Below, piece by piece: positions 1 to 8,901 of a DNA stretch of 64,000 bases. The notes under the pieces were generated by a model. That model was given only the letters and a program-made list of their open reading frames with translations. It searched no databases and was not told where the DNA came from. This stretch comes from Serratia marcescens (GTDB lineage: Bacteria; Pseudomonadota; Gammaproteobacteria; Enterobacterales; Enterobacteriaceae). Each line of letters begins with the position of its first letter. Position 1 is the stretch's first letter. The translations under genes and the position numbers were made by a program. The stretch lies in the NCBI RefSeq assembly GCF_006715005.1, contig NZ_VFMJ01000001.1, positions 3,534,001-3,598,000 of the forward strand, written 5' to 3'.

Positions 1-1205
1 CTTCCGGCCAGACGTTCTTTTTTTACCGTGACGACTTCAGCGACAGCGAAAACCTGCTGGCCACGCTCGCCGCCGGCGATCGGGTGAAGATCGGCGCCCA
101 CCGCCTGCGGGACGGCAGCTACTGGCTGCACTGGCTGCTGCACGGCACGAAAGGCCGCCTGGAGCCCGACAGAACGCTGAAATACAAGCTGAAATACTTT
201 GCCCTGCTGCTGCTGGGCATCGTGCTGGCCGGCGGTTTCCCGGCGAGCTTTTTCATCATGGACCGGGAAGATTCCTGGCTGACCCTCGTCCTGTTTTTTA
301 TCGCCATCATCGCCGGCCTTATCGGCATCGGCCTGGTGCTGTTCGTCGGCTCAGAGCTCCTGTTGATTGCGCACCGCGGCCGCAGGCGCCTGCTCAGGGC
401 GCTGGATCGCGTGCTGCTGGGGCAAGACGTCACGCCGCCCGGCTCGCTCAGCCTGAACATCCCCGGCATCAAATACCGGGCCGTCCGCACAGACGCCGTG
501 CCGGCGGCCGCACCGCTGCAGACCGCGCCTCCCCTCCCGGACGGCGTCGAGGCCTCCGGCATCGAGACGGTCAACGCCCTGAGCTACGAACTCCGCGACT
601 ATAAGCTCCCGCGGCAGGTGCAGTATTTGGACACTTATGCGTGGCGCCAGAAGGAGACGCACTTCGCGTTGACGACCCGCGCGCTCAACGTTCCCAATAC
701 CAAACTGCATCCGGTATTTCGTCGGCAACATCCGCTTTTCATCGCCAAAGGCGATCCGCTGCAGGTGCTGTATTGCGAGAACGACACCGTCCCCGAGTTG
801 CCGACGGTGCGGGGGATCATCAATCACCGCGACCGCCAGACCTATCTCATCGGCGGCAGCCGCTACTTCACCGAAGCCGGCCTTAACCTGAGCGCGCGCG
901 TCGTCTTCATCCTCGGCGCGATCATGATGTGTTTGATGCTCGGCATGATCGTGTGGGATAACGCCGATACCCCAGCGGGCTTTTACCTGGATGCCTGGAC
1001 CCTGAAGCGCCTCGGCAGTGAATTGCCGCCGATTCTGCTGCTGCTGATGCTGATGATCAGCGGCCTGGCGCTGCTGATCGAGGGCTTCGCCCAGATCTGC
1101 CGCCTCTATGCGTTTGACCAGCACCGCACGTTTAAAACGTTCAAATACCTGCGCCATCTGCGCCGCAGGCTATGGCGGCAGGAACAGGTGACGGAGCTGA
1201 AATGA
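1..1205 (+). CDS. Membrane protein of unknown function, 5' end cut by the window edge
   Basis: The frame is open from base 3, so the true start lies before the window; an internal GTG at 84 is not the start. The visible part is about 400 residues. A soluble N-terminal stretch is followed by two hydrophobic segments about 25-75 residues after base 180, a long soluble middle, and two more hydrophobic segments near 900-1110, then an Arg-rich cytoplasmic-looking tail. The stop overlaps the next gene's ATG (ATGA), so the two are probably co-translated. I do not recognise the family with certainty. The N-terminal style vaguely resembles membrane proteins annotated near type VI secretion loci, but this is weak recall only. 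Confidence 0.75.
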   Translation, partial: SGQTFFFYRDDFSDSENLLATLAAGDRVKIGAHRLRDGSYWLHWLLHGTKGRLEPDRTLKYKLKYFALLLLGIVLAGGFPASFFIMDREDSWLTLVLFFIAIIAGLIGIGLVLFVGSELLLIAHRGRRRLLRALDRVLLGQDVTPPGSLSLNIPGIKYRAVRTDAVPAAAPLQTAPPLPDGVEASGIETVNALSYELRDYKLPRQVQYLDTYAWRQKETHFALTTRALNVPNTKLHPVFRRQHPLFIAKGDPLQVLYCENDTVPELPTVRGIINHRDRQTYLIGGSRYFTEAGLNLSARVVFILGAIMMCLMLGMIVWDNADTPAGFYLDAWTLKRLGSELPPILLLLMLMISGLALLIEGFAQICRLYAFDQHRTFKTFKYLRHLRRRLWRQEQVTELK

Positions 1206-2377
1206 TGACGTTAGCGCTTTATAAAAGACCCCTTATTATCCTGATGCTGTTTTTGGCCAGCGCGCTGGGCGTCTATTTCCTCGCCCCTGAACAACGCTAT
1301 GCACAGTGGCAATGGACCCAGAGCGACGAAGCCTTGCCGACGATAGCCCGTTACGATCTCATCCACAGCTACCCGGCGCAGGACGGCGCTCTGCTGCTCA
1401 TCAGCAAAAGGAGTGAACGCGGGGCCTACAATAGCTTTTACGGCTGGGCGGCCAGCTACCTCAGCCAGGTGTTATTCACCGGCCCGAAGGGGTTGCAGAT
1501 GCTGGGGCAACTCGACGAATCGATCTACGATGCGGTTTGCGTCGAGCAGGAGTGCGCGCTTTTTCTGTCCAAGGGGCGCCGGCTGGTCAATGTGCAACGG
1601 GGCACCATCGGGGCGCTGATCCCCTGGCCGGAGGGCGACGACAACCTGCCTTCCTTTATCGGCGGCAAACTGGTGGCGCTGCCGGGGCAACGCGCGCTGT
1701 ATTTCATCAGCACCGAAGGCGTATTCTACAGCCCGGACTTTGGCGCCCATTGGCGGCAAACGCTGGATCTGCCGGCGCAGCTGGACGCGCGGCAGCTGCT
1801 GGGCTTTGAGCGCGGCGAGGAGGACTCACCGACGGCTAACGCCGCCGGAAAGCGCAAATCCATGCCCGAGATCTTTACCGCCGTTGATGGCGAACGCGTG
1901 CTGTTCTGGATGAACCCGGTGCTCGGTTCCGGCGCCTTGCACATTGCCGTTAACGGCAAAACCGGCGAGGTGGCCGAACTGCATTGGCTACCGGTACGCG
2001 TGAAGGAAAGCGCACAGGCTCCGGATGGCGGCATCTACCTGATCGCGCAAACGCTGGACAGAGGGCTGTATCAGCTCCTGCGTTATCAATCCGACGGGCA
2101 GTTGGCGGTGCTGTTGGAAAACGGCGATAAATCGCTGTATCAGCTGTGGGCGGGCAACGACAAACTGGTCGCTCAAACGGATAACGGCGATGCGCGCCTT
2201 TCGCTGATTTTCGATCTGCGCTCATCCGACGTGCGCTACCGACAGCCGTTGGAATACCGCTACAACGGGCGCGACGACGCACGCCAAACCGTGATCGAAC
2301 CGGAAAGCCACTATGGCGATGACGGGAAGACCCCGCCACTGCCCTACTTCGTTCGCTATCGTTCCACTACGCCATGA
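1202..2377 (+). CDS. Membrane-anchored protein with an Asp-box (beta-propeller-like), function unknown
   Basis: 391 residues. The ATG at 1202 overlaps the upstream stop by 4 nt, which favours it over the earlier in-frame start at 1172. Residues about 8-26 form one hydrophobic segment, so the protein is probably anchored in the inner membrane with the rest in the periplasm. Near residue 180 it has SPDFGAHW, which fits the Asp-box pattern S-x-D-x-G-x-x-W. Asp-boxes are typical of beta-propeller folds such as BNR/sialidase-like proteins. The repeating beta-rich sequence supports a propeller, which is inference. No enzyme motif was recognised. Middle gene of a three-gene unit. Confidence 0.75.
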   Translation: MMTLALYKRPLIILMLFLASALGVYFLAPEQRYAQWQWTQSDEALPTIARYDLIHSYPAQDGALLLISKRSERGAYNSFYGWAASYLSQVLFTGPKGLQMLGQLDESIYDAVCVEQECALFLSKGRRLVNVQRGTIGALIPWPEGDDNLPSFIGGKLVALPGQRALYFISTEGVFYSPDFGAHWRQTLDLPAQLDARQLLGFERGEEDSPTANAAGKRKSMPEIFTAVDGERVLFWMNPVLGSGALHIAVNGKTGEVAELHWLPVRVKESAQAPDGGIYLIAQTLDRGLYQLLRYQSDGQLAVLLENGDKSLYQLWAGNDKLVAQTDNGDARLSLIFDLRSSDVRYRQPLEYRYNGRDDARQTVIEPESHYGDDGKTPPLPYFVRYRSTTP

Positions 2378-2393
2378 ACAGAAGGAACTTGCC

Positions 2394-3098
2394 ATGCTGT
2401 TAGGCTATGGCGCCGGCGCCGCAGGATTGCTGGCGCTGTTGTTGGCCCTGCTGCTCGCCGGCATCCTGATCGCCTGGTGGGGCCGGCGCTACATCGCCGC
2501 CCGCTGCGGCCGACCGCGACCGCCGCTCTCCTGGGGCGGCTATCTGCTGGCCTCGGCGCTGGCGGTCTACCCGGTGGCGTGCGCGCTGATGCTGATCGGC
2601 ATGGCCATCCAGGACATCAAGAGCCAGCGGGCGGAAGATCGTTGGAATCAACGCAGCTACCTGACGCTCGACGAAGCAAAGCCGTTCGGTGAAACGACGC
2701 TGCCGAAAGGCAGTTGGGTAAACCGCCAGGATCCACGCCTGCCCGGCACCGAAGACAGCCCTATCACGATGAACGGCGTGACCGCTGTGCGTTTTCCTCA
2801 GCCGCAGAGCGTGGCCGGCGTGCCGATCATCGCCTTCGAGGTTTTACCGCCGGTGATGGAGCTGGCGAGCGCGCACACCTTTACCCGCCCGAGCGGCCAA
2901 AGGGTGCACTGCGAAGCGGGTTGGCTGGTCACCTTCTTGTTGCCGCCGGATCGGCCGGCCCCGCAGTGGGAGGAGTGGCAGGCCGGGCTGCCTGCGACGG
3001 CGTTTCGGCCAAGCGACTGGATCTTTAGGGAGTGCTTCTCCGGCAGCCCGATCGCGGTGCTGACCTTGCACAACGGCGAAGTCAGGGTGCTGCCCTAA
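2394..3098 (+). CDS. Membrane protein of unknown function
   Basis: 234 residues. An in-frame start at 2313 lies inside the upstream gene; the ATG at 2394 is preferred because GAAGGAA lies 6-7 nt upstream. Two hydrophobic segments (about residues 5-27 and 45-65) flank a short Arg-rich loop, and are followed by a soluble C-terminal domain of about 170 residues with four Trp residues. I do not recognise the family. It starts 16 nt after the preceding stop and is the last gene of the rightward unit; the next gene is convergent, with only 3 nt between the stops. Confidence 0.72.
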   Translation: MLLGYGAGAAGLLALLLALLLAGILIAWWGRRYIAARCGRPRPPLSWGGYLLASALAVYPVACALMLIGMAIQDIKSQRAEDRWNQRSYLTLDEAKPFGETTLPKGSWVNRQDPRLPGTEDSPITMNGVTAVRFPQPQSVAGVPIIAFEVLPPVMELASAHTFTRPSGQRVHCEAGWLVTFLLPPDRPAPQWEEWQAGLPATAFRPSDWIFRECFSGSPIAVLTLHNGEVRVLP

Positions 3099-3101
3099 GC
3101 C

Positions 3102-4199
3102 TTACGCCGTGGCGTTGGGCAAACGCACGGTCACGCGGTTATTGGCCGTGGGCAGCTGCAGCGGCGTTTCCTGCCAGCTCACCGCGATAACCAATACCGG
3201 CGGGGCCGGCACGCGCGGCTCACGCCCGTCGGGCCCCACGCTGTAGGCATCCCATTCAATCACAAACACCCCGCCGTCTTGCGGCTCGACCCGCTCGACG
3301 AAAAAGGTGGTGTCGGAACCACGCCCGCCCGCCGGTTTATGCGCGTAAGCGAGCAGGCTGAACCACTCACCGGCGAAGTACAGATGGTACAGACCATCGA
3401 CGATATGCTCGCCGCGGAACTGGCAACCGCCGACGCTCAAGCCGCAGCCCATCGGGGATCCCGCCACGCGTTCAAGATCGCGCACGAAACGATCCGTCGG
3501 CCGGTTATCCAACAACAGCTCATAAGGCGGCGCGTGCAGCAGCGCGGCAGGATCGTCCGCCTGGCGCAGATCCGCCGGCAACATCGAGCGCGCCGCCAGC
3601 ACGCGGCCGTTGGGCAAGGCGATCTCCAGACGATCGGCCGGATCCTCTGTCCACGGCGGCACCCACAGACCGCGCACCGGATGCAACGGCGTGGCCTCCG
3701 CCTGCCGACACCTAGCCCGCAGCCGCGCCAGCGCCTCGGCGGCACCGGCGGCCAACGCCGCCTGCTCGCGATCGGTCAATGCCGGCAGCGCGTACATCAT
3801 CCGGGCGGCAGGCTCGTACACCGTCAGCCCCTCACCCTCACGACTGCGGGTCGGGATCAGGCGCAGCTTGCCATCGTCCACGTCCTGCGCCGCCGCACAG
3901 GCGCCATGCACAATCGCCCCGTCGCGCAGCAGCAGCGTCCAAAAATTGGGGCCGCCCATGCCCAGCTCCCCCACGCCGCCAATCCGCCGATCGCTGTCGC
4001 CGGCGTGCGCCATTTCAATCGGCTGCGAGCGCCAGTCGGTCTTGCGCCACTCTGCGGCCGCTTCGGGATCTTGCGCGCCTTTAGCGGCGTACTTCACCCA
4101 TTGCAGCACGGCAAACAGCGCGATGCACAGCACGCCGAAAATCGGGTGATCCTGCCAAATCAACCCCCAACCGACGATCAAAAGGGCCCAGGCGGCCAT
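3102..4199 (-). CDS. Membrane-anchored protein of unknown function
   Basis: 365 residues. The ATG at 4199 has AAGGA about 8 nt upstream and begins directly with a hydrophobic hairpin (residues about 2-40), so it is preferred to the longer frame starting at 4286. The remainder is soluble, rich in Ala, Arg and Pro, with a Cys pair in a Gly-rich stretch (GCGLSVGGC) in the C-terminal third. No family was recognised. It converges on the three-gene membrane cluster to its left, and its upstream side is the AT-rich 4200-4698 gap. Confidence 0.7.
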   Translation of the reverse strand: MAAWALLIVGWGLIWQDHPIFGVLCIALFAVLQWVKYAAKGAQDPEAAAEWRKTDWRSQPIEMAHAGDSDRRIGGVGELGMGGPNFWTLLLRDGAIVHGACAAAQDVDDGKLRLIPTRSREGEGLTVYEPAARMMYALPALTDREQAALAAGAAEALARLRARCRQAEATPLHPVRGLWVPPWTEDPADRLEIALPNGRVLAARSMLPADLRQADDPAALLHAPPYELLLDNRPTDRFVRDLERVAGSPMGCGLSVGGCQFRGEHIVDGLYHLYFAGEWFSLLAYAHKPAGGRGSDTTFFVERVEPQDGGVFVIEWDAYSVGPDGREPRVPAPPVLVIAVSWQETPLQLPTANNRVTVRLPNATA

Positions 4200-4698
4200 A
4201 GCGATATCCTTTTCCACGAGAAAACCGCCTGATTCTAGCGCAGGAAACGCAAGGGGTTGAAGCCTATGCCATGGATAATTAGCCATTCAATAGAAAGGTA
4301 ATAATTTCAGCGTTATTTCTGTGACTACAGAGATCACATAAATAACGCTTCACAGAGTAATTTCAACATAAAAAGATAACCCTCTGTATCTCAATGCAAT
4401 ATTCGCAACCTTATTAAAACCAAAAAGATAAAAGGGGAAAAAAACCGCAATAATTTGTGTATATTCTAAACATTGACTATGTTTAGACATACTATTTATA
4501 TGCAGGTAAAACGCCGAATAAAAAAAGAAAGGCGTTTAGGAAGTTAAATCAACCCCGTTATCCGCGAGGGTGAAAAACCATTTTATAGCAATATTCCGAG
4601 GGAATTTTATTTCCACGGAACGGGTAACCTTGCGTTTTATCAAGCCAATAGGCTACACACCGCAATTAATATCATTATTAGCATTCCGGAGAGCGACA
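4200..4698. other. AT-rich intergenic region with inverted repeats
   Basis: About 500 bases without a convincing gene, clearly richer in A+T than the flanking genes. It contains a perfect 8-bp inverted repeat with a 5-nt spacer (CTAAACAT/ATGTTTAG, 4466-4486) and a second 7-bp hairpin (AAACGCC/GGCGTTT, 4509-4537). The region must hold promoters for both divergent neighbours. The repeats could be a regulator site, which is inference. An open frame from 4570 runs into the next gene, but its N-terminal extension is not signal-like and was rejected. Confidence 0.5.
4466..4486. repeat. Perfect inverted repeat, candidate operator
   Basis: CTAAACAT and ATGTTTAG separated by TGACT. It lies about 210 bases upstream of the exported-protein gene, in an AT-rich stretch. 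There is no T-run after it, so an operator is more likely than a terminator. The binding protein is unknown. Confidence 0.35.
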
Positions 4699-5232
4699 AT
4701 GAAAATCGTTACAGGCATTATCTTTACCTCTGTGGCCGCCTTCAGCGGCGCGGCTTACGCGGCTGATGCGCAGCCTACCACCGGCAGCGCGGCGGTGATG
4801 CTGGAACATGTGCATGCCGTGATGGAAAACGGCAGCCCGGCGCCGCAGCACGACGCCGCCTGCAAAAAAGAACTTTCCATGCCGGAATCGAAATATATGG
4901 GCATGAAGGTCAAAACCGATTACACCATCAACAGCAGCACCATGATGATGTCGGCCAAGTCGATGTTCCCATCGCCGGACTCTATGAAACCGATGGAGCT
5001 GACGGTCGATCTCTCCGCGCTGGGCCTGGCGGATGTGTATGCCTTCGGCGCCTTTAAACCGGCCGCGTTGCCGCAGGCCTATATTTATTTCACCATCGAC
5101 AAGAATTTTAAAGATCCGGTCAGCACCTTTATGATCATTAACCAAGGTAAGCAATATAACTGCGTCATTTCCAGCTCGAATAAAATGATGAGCAAAGAGA
5201 TGCGCGGCAAGATGATGATGAAGAAACAGTAA
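4699..5232 (+). CDS. Exported Met-rich protein, function unknown
   Basis: 177 residues. The ATG at 4699 follows GGAGA and starts a clean signal peptide (residues 1-22, cleavage expected after AAYA), so the longer frame from 4570 was rejected. The mature protein has two Cys (in AACKKE and YNCVIS), which could form one disulphide in the periplasm. It is unusually Met-rich: about 18 Met in roughly 155 mature residues, concentrated in STMMMSAKSM and in the C-terminal tail (KMMSKEMRGKMMMKKQ). I do not recognise the family. Met clusters in periplasmic proteins can bind Cu(I) or Ag(I), but nothing here proves that. Confidence 0.8.
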   Translation: MKIVTGIIFTSVAAFSGAAYAADAQPTTGSAAVMLEHVHAVMENGSPAPQHDAACKKELSMPESKYMGMKVKTDYTINSSTMMMSAKSMFPSPDSMKPMELTVDLSALGLADVYAFGAFKPAALPQAYIYFTIDKNFKDPVSTFMIINQGKQYNCVISSSNKMMSKEMRGKMMMKKQ

Positions 5233-5283
5233 CGGAATGAAAAACGGCGCTTCCCTTAACAGGAGGCGCCGCCAGAAAACGCG

Positions 5284-5502
5284 TTAAATCAGACCCGGAT
5301 TGTATTTCTGATTGAACTTCTCTTCCGATTGGAACAGATAAATAATGCCTTCGATAAAGCCGACAATCGCCGGGATCCCCGTCCAGCAGAACAGCAGGTA
5401 GAACAGCCCCCACCACTTCATCCCTAAGTAAAACTTGTGAATGCCCAGCCCACCCAGGAAGATGGCCAGCAGGGCCGCCGCGAGCTTGTCTTTTCTGCTC
5501 AT
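5284..5502 (-). CDS. TM2 domain-containing small membrane protein
   Basis: 72 residues. The ATG at 5502 follows AAGGAG; the longer frame to 5604 lacks a comparable site. After MSRKDK come two hydrophobic segments joined by a short loop (LGGLGIHKFYLGMKWWGLFY, then WTGIPAIVGFIEGIIYL). This is the TM2 pattern: G-x-G-x-H-(K/R)-F-Y-L-G in the first helix and a second helix ending near E-G. The family is widespread and its biochemical function is not settled. It stands alone between the Met-rich protein and tRNA-Thr. An imperfect hairpin downstream (about 5245-5271) may end its transcript. Confidence 0.85.
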   Translation of the reverse strand: MSRKDKLAAALLAIFLGGLGIHKFYLGMKWWGLFYLLFCWTGIPAIVGFIEGIIYLFQSEEKFNQKYNPGLI

Positions 5503-5697
5503 AGTGCACTTCTCCTTACTTCTCACCGAACCACCGGCATGTCCAAAAAACGGATGCCGCTCCACAGAGCGCCGCATCGCAATGCTTGAGGAGAAAACAT
5601 TCACCCATCAAGGCTCAACAGGGGTAATTATAACAGTGATTAATTAAACGGTTGTTTAACCGGCGAAAGGGTAAGCAAATGGAGTCTGGAGAGGGAG

Positions 5698-5773
5698 TGG
5701 TGCCGATAATAGGAGTCGAACCTACGACCTTCGCATTACGAATGCGCTGCTCTACCAACTGAGCTATATCGGC
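5698..5773 (-). tRNA. thrW: tRNA-Thr (CGT)
   Basis: Read on the minus strand it begins GCCGATATAGCTCAG, has the T-arm GGTTCGACTCC and ends in encoded CCA; 76 nt. The anticodon loop CATTCGTAATG gives anticodon CGT. It has the same sequence style and the same position (next to proA) as E. coli thrW. In E. coli thrW is a known prophage integration target, but no integrase is present on either side here. Confidence 0.97.
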
Positions 5774-5896
5774 ATCGAGCCGGGCCTGCGGGGCAAGCCG
5801 GAAGTGCGTTGAACAAGGTAGACCTGTGCGTGAAATGAGTCAATAGCCGCCGGGGCGTTTGGTTGTTTTGCAAACAGCCGCACTGCAGCTACGCTG

Positions 5897-5932
5897 CAAA
5901 AAAAAATCAGGGCGCAGCCCGCTGCGCCCTGA
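5897..5932 (-). terminator. Terminator of proBA
   Basis: An 11-bp stem (TCAGGGCGCAG/CTGCGCCCTGA) with a CCCG/CGGG loop lies 24 nt beyond the proA stop. On the minus strand it is followed by ten T. It is a textbook rho-independent terminator. Confidence 0.9.
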
Positions 5933-5956
5933 CCTCTTTATGACCGCAATGCGGCC

Positions 5957-7210
5957 TTAGCTGCGCACCAGATCGTCGCCGTAGCCGATCCACTTGTAGG
6001 TGGTCAGCGCATCCAGGCCCATCGGGCCGCGGGCGTGCAGTTTCTGGGTGCTCACCGCCACTTCCGCACCCAGGCCGAACTGGCCGCCGTCGGTGAAGCG
6101 GGTGCTGGCGTTGACGTACACCGCCGAGGAGTCCACCGCGCGCACGAAGTGCTCGGCGCTGCTCAGCGAACGGGTGAGGATCGCGTCGGAGTGGTTGGTG
6201 CCGTGGGTGCGGATGTGGTCGATGGCCTGATCGATATCGTCCACCAGCAGCACGTTCAGATCCAGCGACAGCCATTCATCGTCGTAATCTTCCGCGTTCA
6301 CCGGCACCACCGTCGCCGGGCCGCCCTGCAGCAGCGGCAGCGCGTTTTCCGCCGCGTGCAGCGTCACGCCCGCCGCCGCCATTTTGGCGCTCAGCGCCGG
6401 CAGGAACTCGGTGGCGATGCTGCGGTTCACCAGCAGCGTCTCCAGCGAGTTACAGGCGCTCGGGCGCTGGATCTTGGCGTTTTCAATGACCGTCAGCGCC
6501 TTGTCGAAATCGACGTCGGCATCCACGTAGGTATGGCACACGCCGATGCCGCCGGTGATCACCGGGATGGTCGATTGCTCGCGGCACAGCTTGTGCAGGC
6601 CGGCGCCGCCGCGCGGGATCAGCATGTCGACATAGCGATCCAGGCGCAGCAGTTCGTTCACCAGCGCACGATCCGGGCTGTCGATCGCCTGCACCGCCGC
6701 CGCCGGCAGGCCGCACTGCTCCAGCGCCTGCTGGATCACTTTCACCGTTGCCTGGTTGGTGTTATGCGTCTCTTTACCGCCGCGCAGGATCACCGCGTTG
6801 CCGGTTTTCAGGCACAGGCTGGCGACGTCGATGGTGACGTTCGGCCGCGCCTCGTAAATCACGCCGATCACGCCGAGCGGCACCCGGCGGCGCTCCAGCT
6901 TCAGCCCGCTGTCCAGCAGGTTGCCGTCCAACACGTGGCCGACCGGATCGTTCAGGCGGCACACCTGGCGCACGTCGTTGGCGATCGCCGCCAGCCGCGC
7001 CGGGGTCAACAGCAGGCGGTCAAGCAGCGCTTCGCTCATGCCGGTGGCGCGCGCCTGCGCCATGTCTTGTTCATTCGCCAGCAGGATCGCTTCACTGTTG
7101 GCTTCCAGCCTGTCGGCCATCACCGACAGCACCTGATTCTTCTTCGCCGTGCTCAGCACCGCCAGCTGCCAGGAGGCCTGCTTGGCGGCCTTCCCCATCT
7201 GCTCCAGCAT
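5957..7210 (-). CDS. proA: Glutamate-5-semialdehyde dehydrogenase (gamma-glutamyl phosphate reductase)
   Basis: Second step of proline synthesis: NADPH-dependent reduction of gamma-glutamyl phosphate to glutamate-5-semialdehyde. 417 residues, the same length as E. coli ProA and nearly collinear with it (MLEQMG start, [19 protein letters not shown], the catalytic Cys in [29 protein letters not shown] near the C-terminus). A GTG at 7216 is in frame, but the ATG at 7210 lies 5 nt after AAGGAG and matches the family start. It begins 9 nt after the proB stop, so the two form an operon. ProB and ProA act together to channel the labile phosphate. Confidence 0.97.
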   Translation of the reverse strand: MLEQMGKAAKQASWQLAVLSTAKKNQVLSVMADRLEANSEAILLANEQDMAQARATGMSEALLDRLLLTPARLAAIANDVRQVCRLNDPVGHVLDGNLLDSGLKLERRRVPLGVIGVIYEARPNVTIDVASLCLKTGNAVILRGGKETHNTNQATVKVIQQALEQCGLPAAAVQAIDSPDRALVNELLRLDRYVDMLIPRGGAGLHKLCREQSTIPVITGGIGVCHTYVDADVDFDKALTVIENAKIQRPSACNSLETLLVNRSIATEFLPALSAKMAAAGVTLHAAENALPLLQGGPATVVPVNAEDYDDEWLSLDLNVLLVDDIDQAIDHIRTHGTNHSDAILTRSLSSAEHFVRAVDSSAVYVNASTRFTDGGQFGLGAEVAVSTQKLHARGPMGLDALTTYKWIGYGDDLVRS

Positions 7211-7219
7211 GCTCACTCC

Positions 7220-8323
7220 TTAACTGACAATCATATCGTCGCGGTGCACTGCCACCGGACCGTATTCATAACCGAGGATCTCGCTGATTTCCTGCGAGTG
7301 GTGCCCGGCGATCATCCGCATCGCATCGCTGTTGTAGCGGCTGACGCCGTGCGCCAGATCGCGCCCCGTCAGGTTGCGGATGCGGATCACTTCGCCGCGC
7401 GAGAAGTCGCCCTTCACTTCGCGGATGCCCTTTGGCAACAGCGAGCTGCCGCGCGCCATCATCGCTTCCACCGCGCCGTCGTCGACGGTGATCTCACCGG
7501 CCGGTGGCGCGCCGAAGATCCAACGCTTGCGGTTTTCCAGCGGGGTTTCCAACGCGTGGAAACGGGTGCCCACCGGCTTGCCTTCGATCACGTCCGCCAC
7601 CACGCCCGGCTTGCTGCCCGCGGCGATCACCACGTCGATGCCGGCGCGGCAGGCCACGTCGGCTGCCTGCAGCTTGGTGCCCATGCCGCCGGTGCCCAGA
7701 CCGGAGACGCTGTCGCCGGCGATGGCGCGCAGCGCGTCGTCGATGCCGTGCACTTCACGGATCAGTTCGGCCTGCGGGTTGTTGCGCGGATCGGCGGTGT
7801 AGAGGCCCTGCTGATCGGTCAGCAGCAGCAGTTTGTCGGCCCCGGCCAGAATGGCCGCCAGCGCCGACAGGTTATCGTTGTCGCCCACCTTGATTTCGGC
7901 GGTGGCGACGGCGTCGTTCTCATTGATTACCGGCACGATGCGGTTGTCCAGCAGCGCCGTCATGGTGTCGCGCGCGTTGAGGAAGCGCTCGCGGTCTTCC
8001 AGATCGGCGCGCGTCAGCAGCATCTGCCCGACGTGAATGCCGTAAATGGAGAACAGCTGTTCCCACAGCTGGATCAGCCGGCTCTGCCCTACTGCTGCCA
8101 GCAGCTGCTTGGAGGCGATGGTGGCGGGCAGCTCGGGGTAGCCCAGGTGTTCGCGCCCGGCGGCGATGGCGCCGGAGGTGACGATGACGATGCGGTGGCC
8201 CGCGGCGTGTTGCTGCGCGCACTGGCGCACCAATTCGACGATGTGGGCGCGGTTCAGACGCAGCGATCCGCCGGTCAACACGCTGGTGCCCAATTTCACA
8301 ACCAATGTCTGGCTGCCGTTCAT
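7220..8323 (-). CDS. proB: Glutamate 5-kinase
   Basis: First committed step of proline synthesis: ATP-dependent phosphorylation of glutamate, feedback-inhibited by proline in the family. 367 residues, as in E. coli. The N-terminal amino-acid-kinase domain (to about residue 250) has [12 protein letters not shown] and [10 protein letters not shown]-terminal PUA domain (about 275-367) follows. The start is [11 protein letters not shown] at 8323; the longer frame to 8404 adds a non-conserved leader. First gene of proBA. In E. coli phoE lies between crl and proB; here only 116 bases separate them. Confidence 0.97.
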   Translation of the reverse strand: MNGSQTLVVKLGTSVLTGGSLRLNRAHIVELVRQCAQQHAAGHRIVIVTSGAIAAGREHLGYPELPATIASKQLLAAVGQSRLIQLWEQLFSIYGIHVGQMLLTRADLEDRERFLNARDTMTALLDNRIVPVINENDAVATAEIKVGDNDNLSALAAILAGADKLLLLTDQQGLYTADPRNNPQAELIREVHGIDDALRAIAGDSVSGLGTGGMGTKLQAADVACRAGIDVVIAAGSKPGVVADVIEGKPVGTRFHALETPLENRKRWIFGAPPAGEITVDDGAVEAMMARGSSLLPKGIREVKGDFSRGEVIRIRNLTGRDLAHGVSRYNSDAMRMIAGHHSQEISEILGYEYGPVAVHRDDMIVS

Positions 8324-8439
8324 AGTATTTCTGCCGTGTGTAATGATGAGAAGAAGAGTGCAAAGGTCTTTGTAACAGGAGAGACGCGTTATGCCAACAG
8401 GCACAACGCGAAATCAGCACAATACGTGGTCAAACGGGG

Positions 8440-8841
8440 TCAGGCGGAGAGTTTGATCAGTTTTTCTTTGAAATCGTCGGCGGGTTCCAGCCCCAGTTCC
8501 ATGGTCGCCAGCAGTTCGCCCAGGCGGCGATGGAAGTCGCGCAGGGTGTCTTCCAGCTTGGCGTTCACTTCATCATCCTTAATGTTTTGCGCCGTCCAGT
8601 CGCCTTCCTTGTCGAACAGGCCGAATTGGTACGAATAGGTGAAGCGCGCCTCTTCCGCCTGCAGCTCCATCCACCAGCCCCAGAACTCACGCTTTTCCGG
8701 AGCAGGCTTTACATTGACGCAGACGGCCAAACAATCAAAGAAAAAACGGTCGTTTTCACATTGCCCTTCACGCAGGTACGGCCCCAAGCTGGCAAAACGT
8801 TTCATTAGTCGGCTTTTAGGGTGACCACTCGGTAACGTCAT
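8440..8841 (-). CDS. crl: Sigma factor-binding protein Crl
   Basis: 133 residues, the same length as E. coli Crl. It shares the start [12 protein letters not shown] and the block [20 protein letters not shown], followed by FWGWWMEL. Crl binds sigma-S and favours assembly of the sigma-S RNA polymerase holoenzyme, which supports stationary-phase and curli gene expression. It is a single gene; its neighbours proB and frsA are on the same strand but separated by about 60-116 bases. Nothing appears altered. Confidence 0.97.
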   Translation of the reverse strand: MTLPSGHPKSRLMKRFASLGPYLREGQCENDRFFFDCLAVCVNVKPAPEKREFWGWWMELQAEEARFTYSYQFGLFDKEGDWTAQNIKDDEVNAKLEDTLRDFHRRLGELLATMELGLEPADDFKEKLIKLSA

Positions 8842-8870
8842 TCTCTAACCTCCTCAATGTAGACCACTCT

Positions 8871-8889
8871 TTTTAACAAACTGTTAAAA
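8871..8889. repeat. Perfect AT-rich hairpin between crl and frsA
   Basis: TTTTAACA/TGTTAAAA with a 3-nt loop, 13 bases beyond the frsA stop and about 30 bases upstream of crl. It could be a weak transcript end for frsA or an operator near the crl promoter; the sequence does not decide. Confidence 0.35.
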
Positions 8890-8901
8890 TTTAGCAACTA
8901 A

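Noticed and set aside
6035..8638. 867-codon open frame on the plus strand across proA and proB
   Set aside because: It is antisense to two clear genes, His/Arg/Gln-rich as expected for the complement of GC-rich coding DNA, and matches no family.
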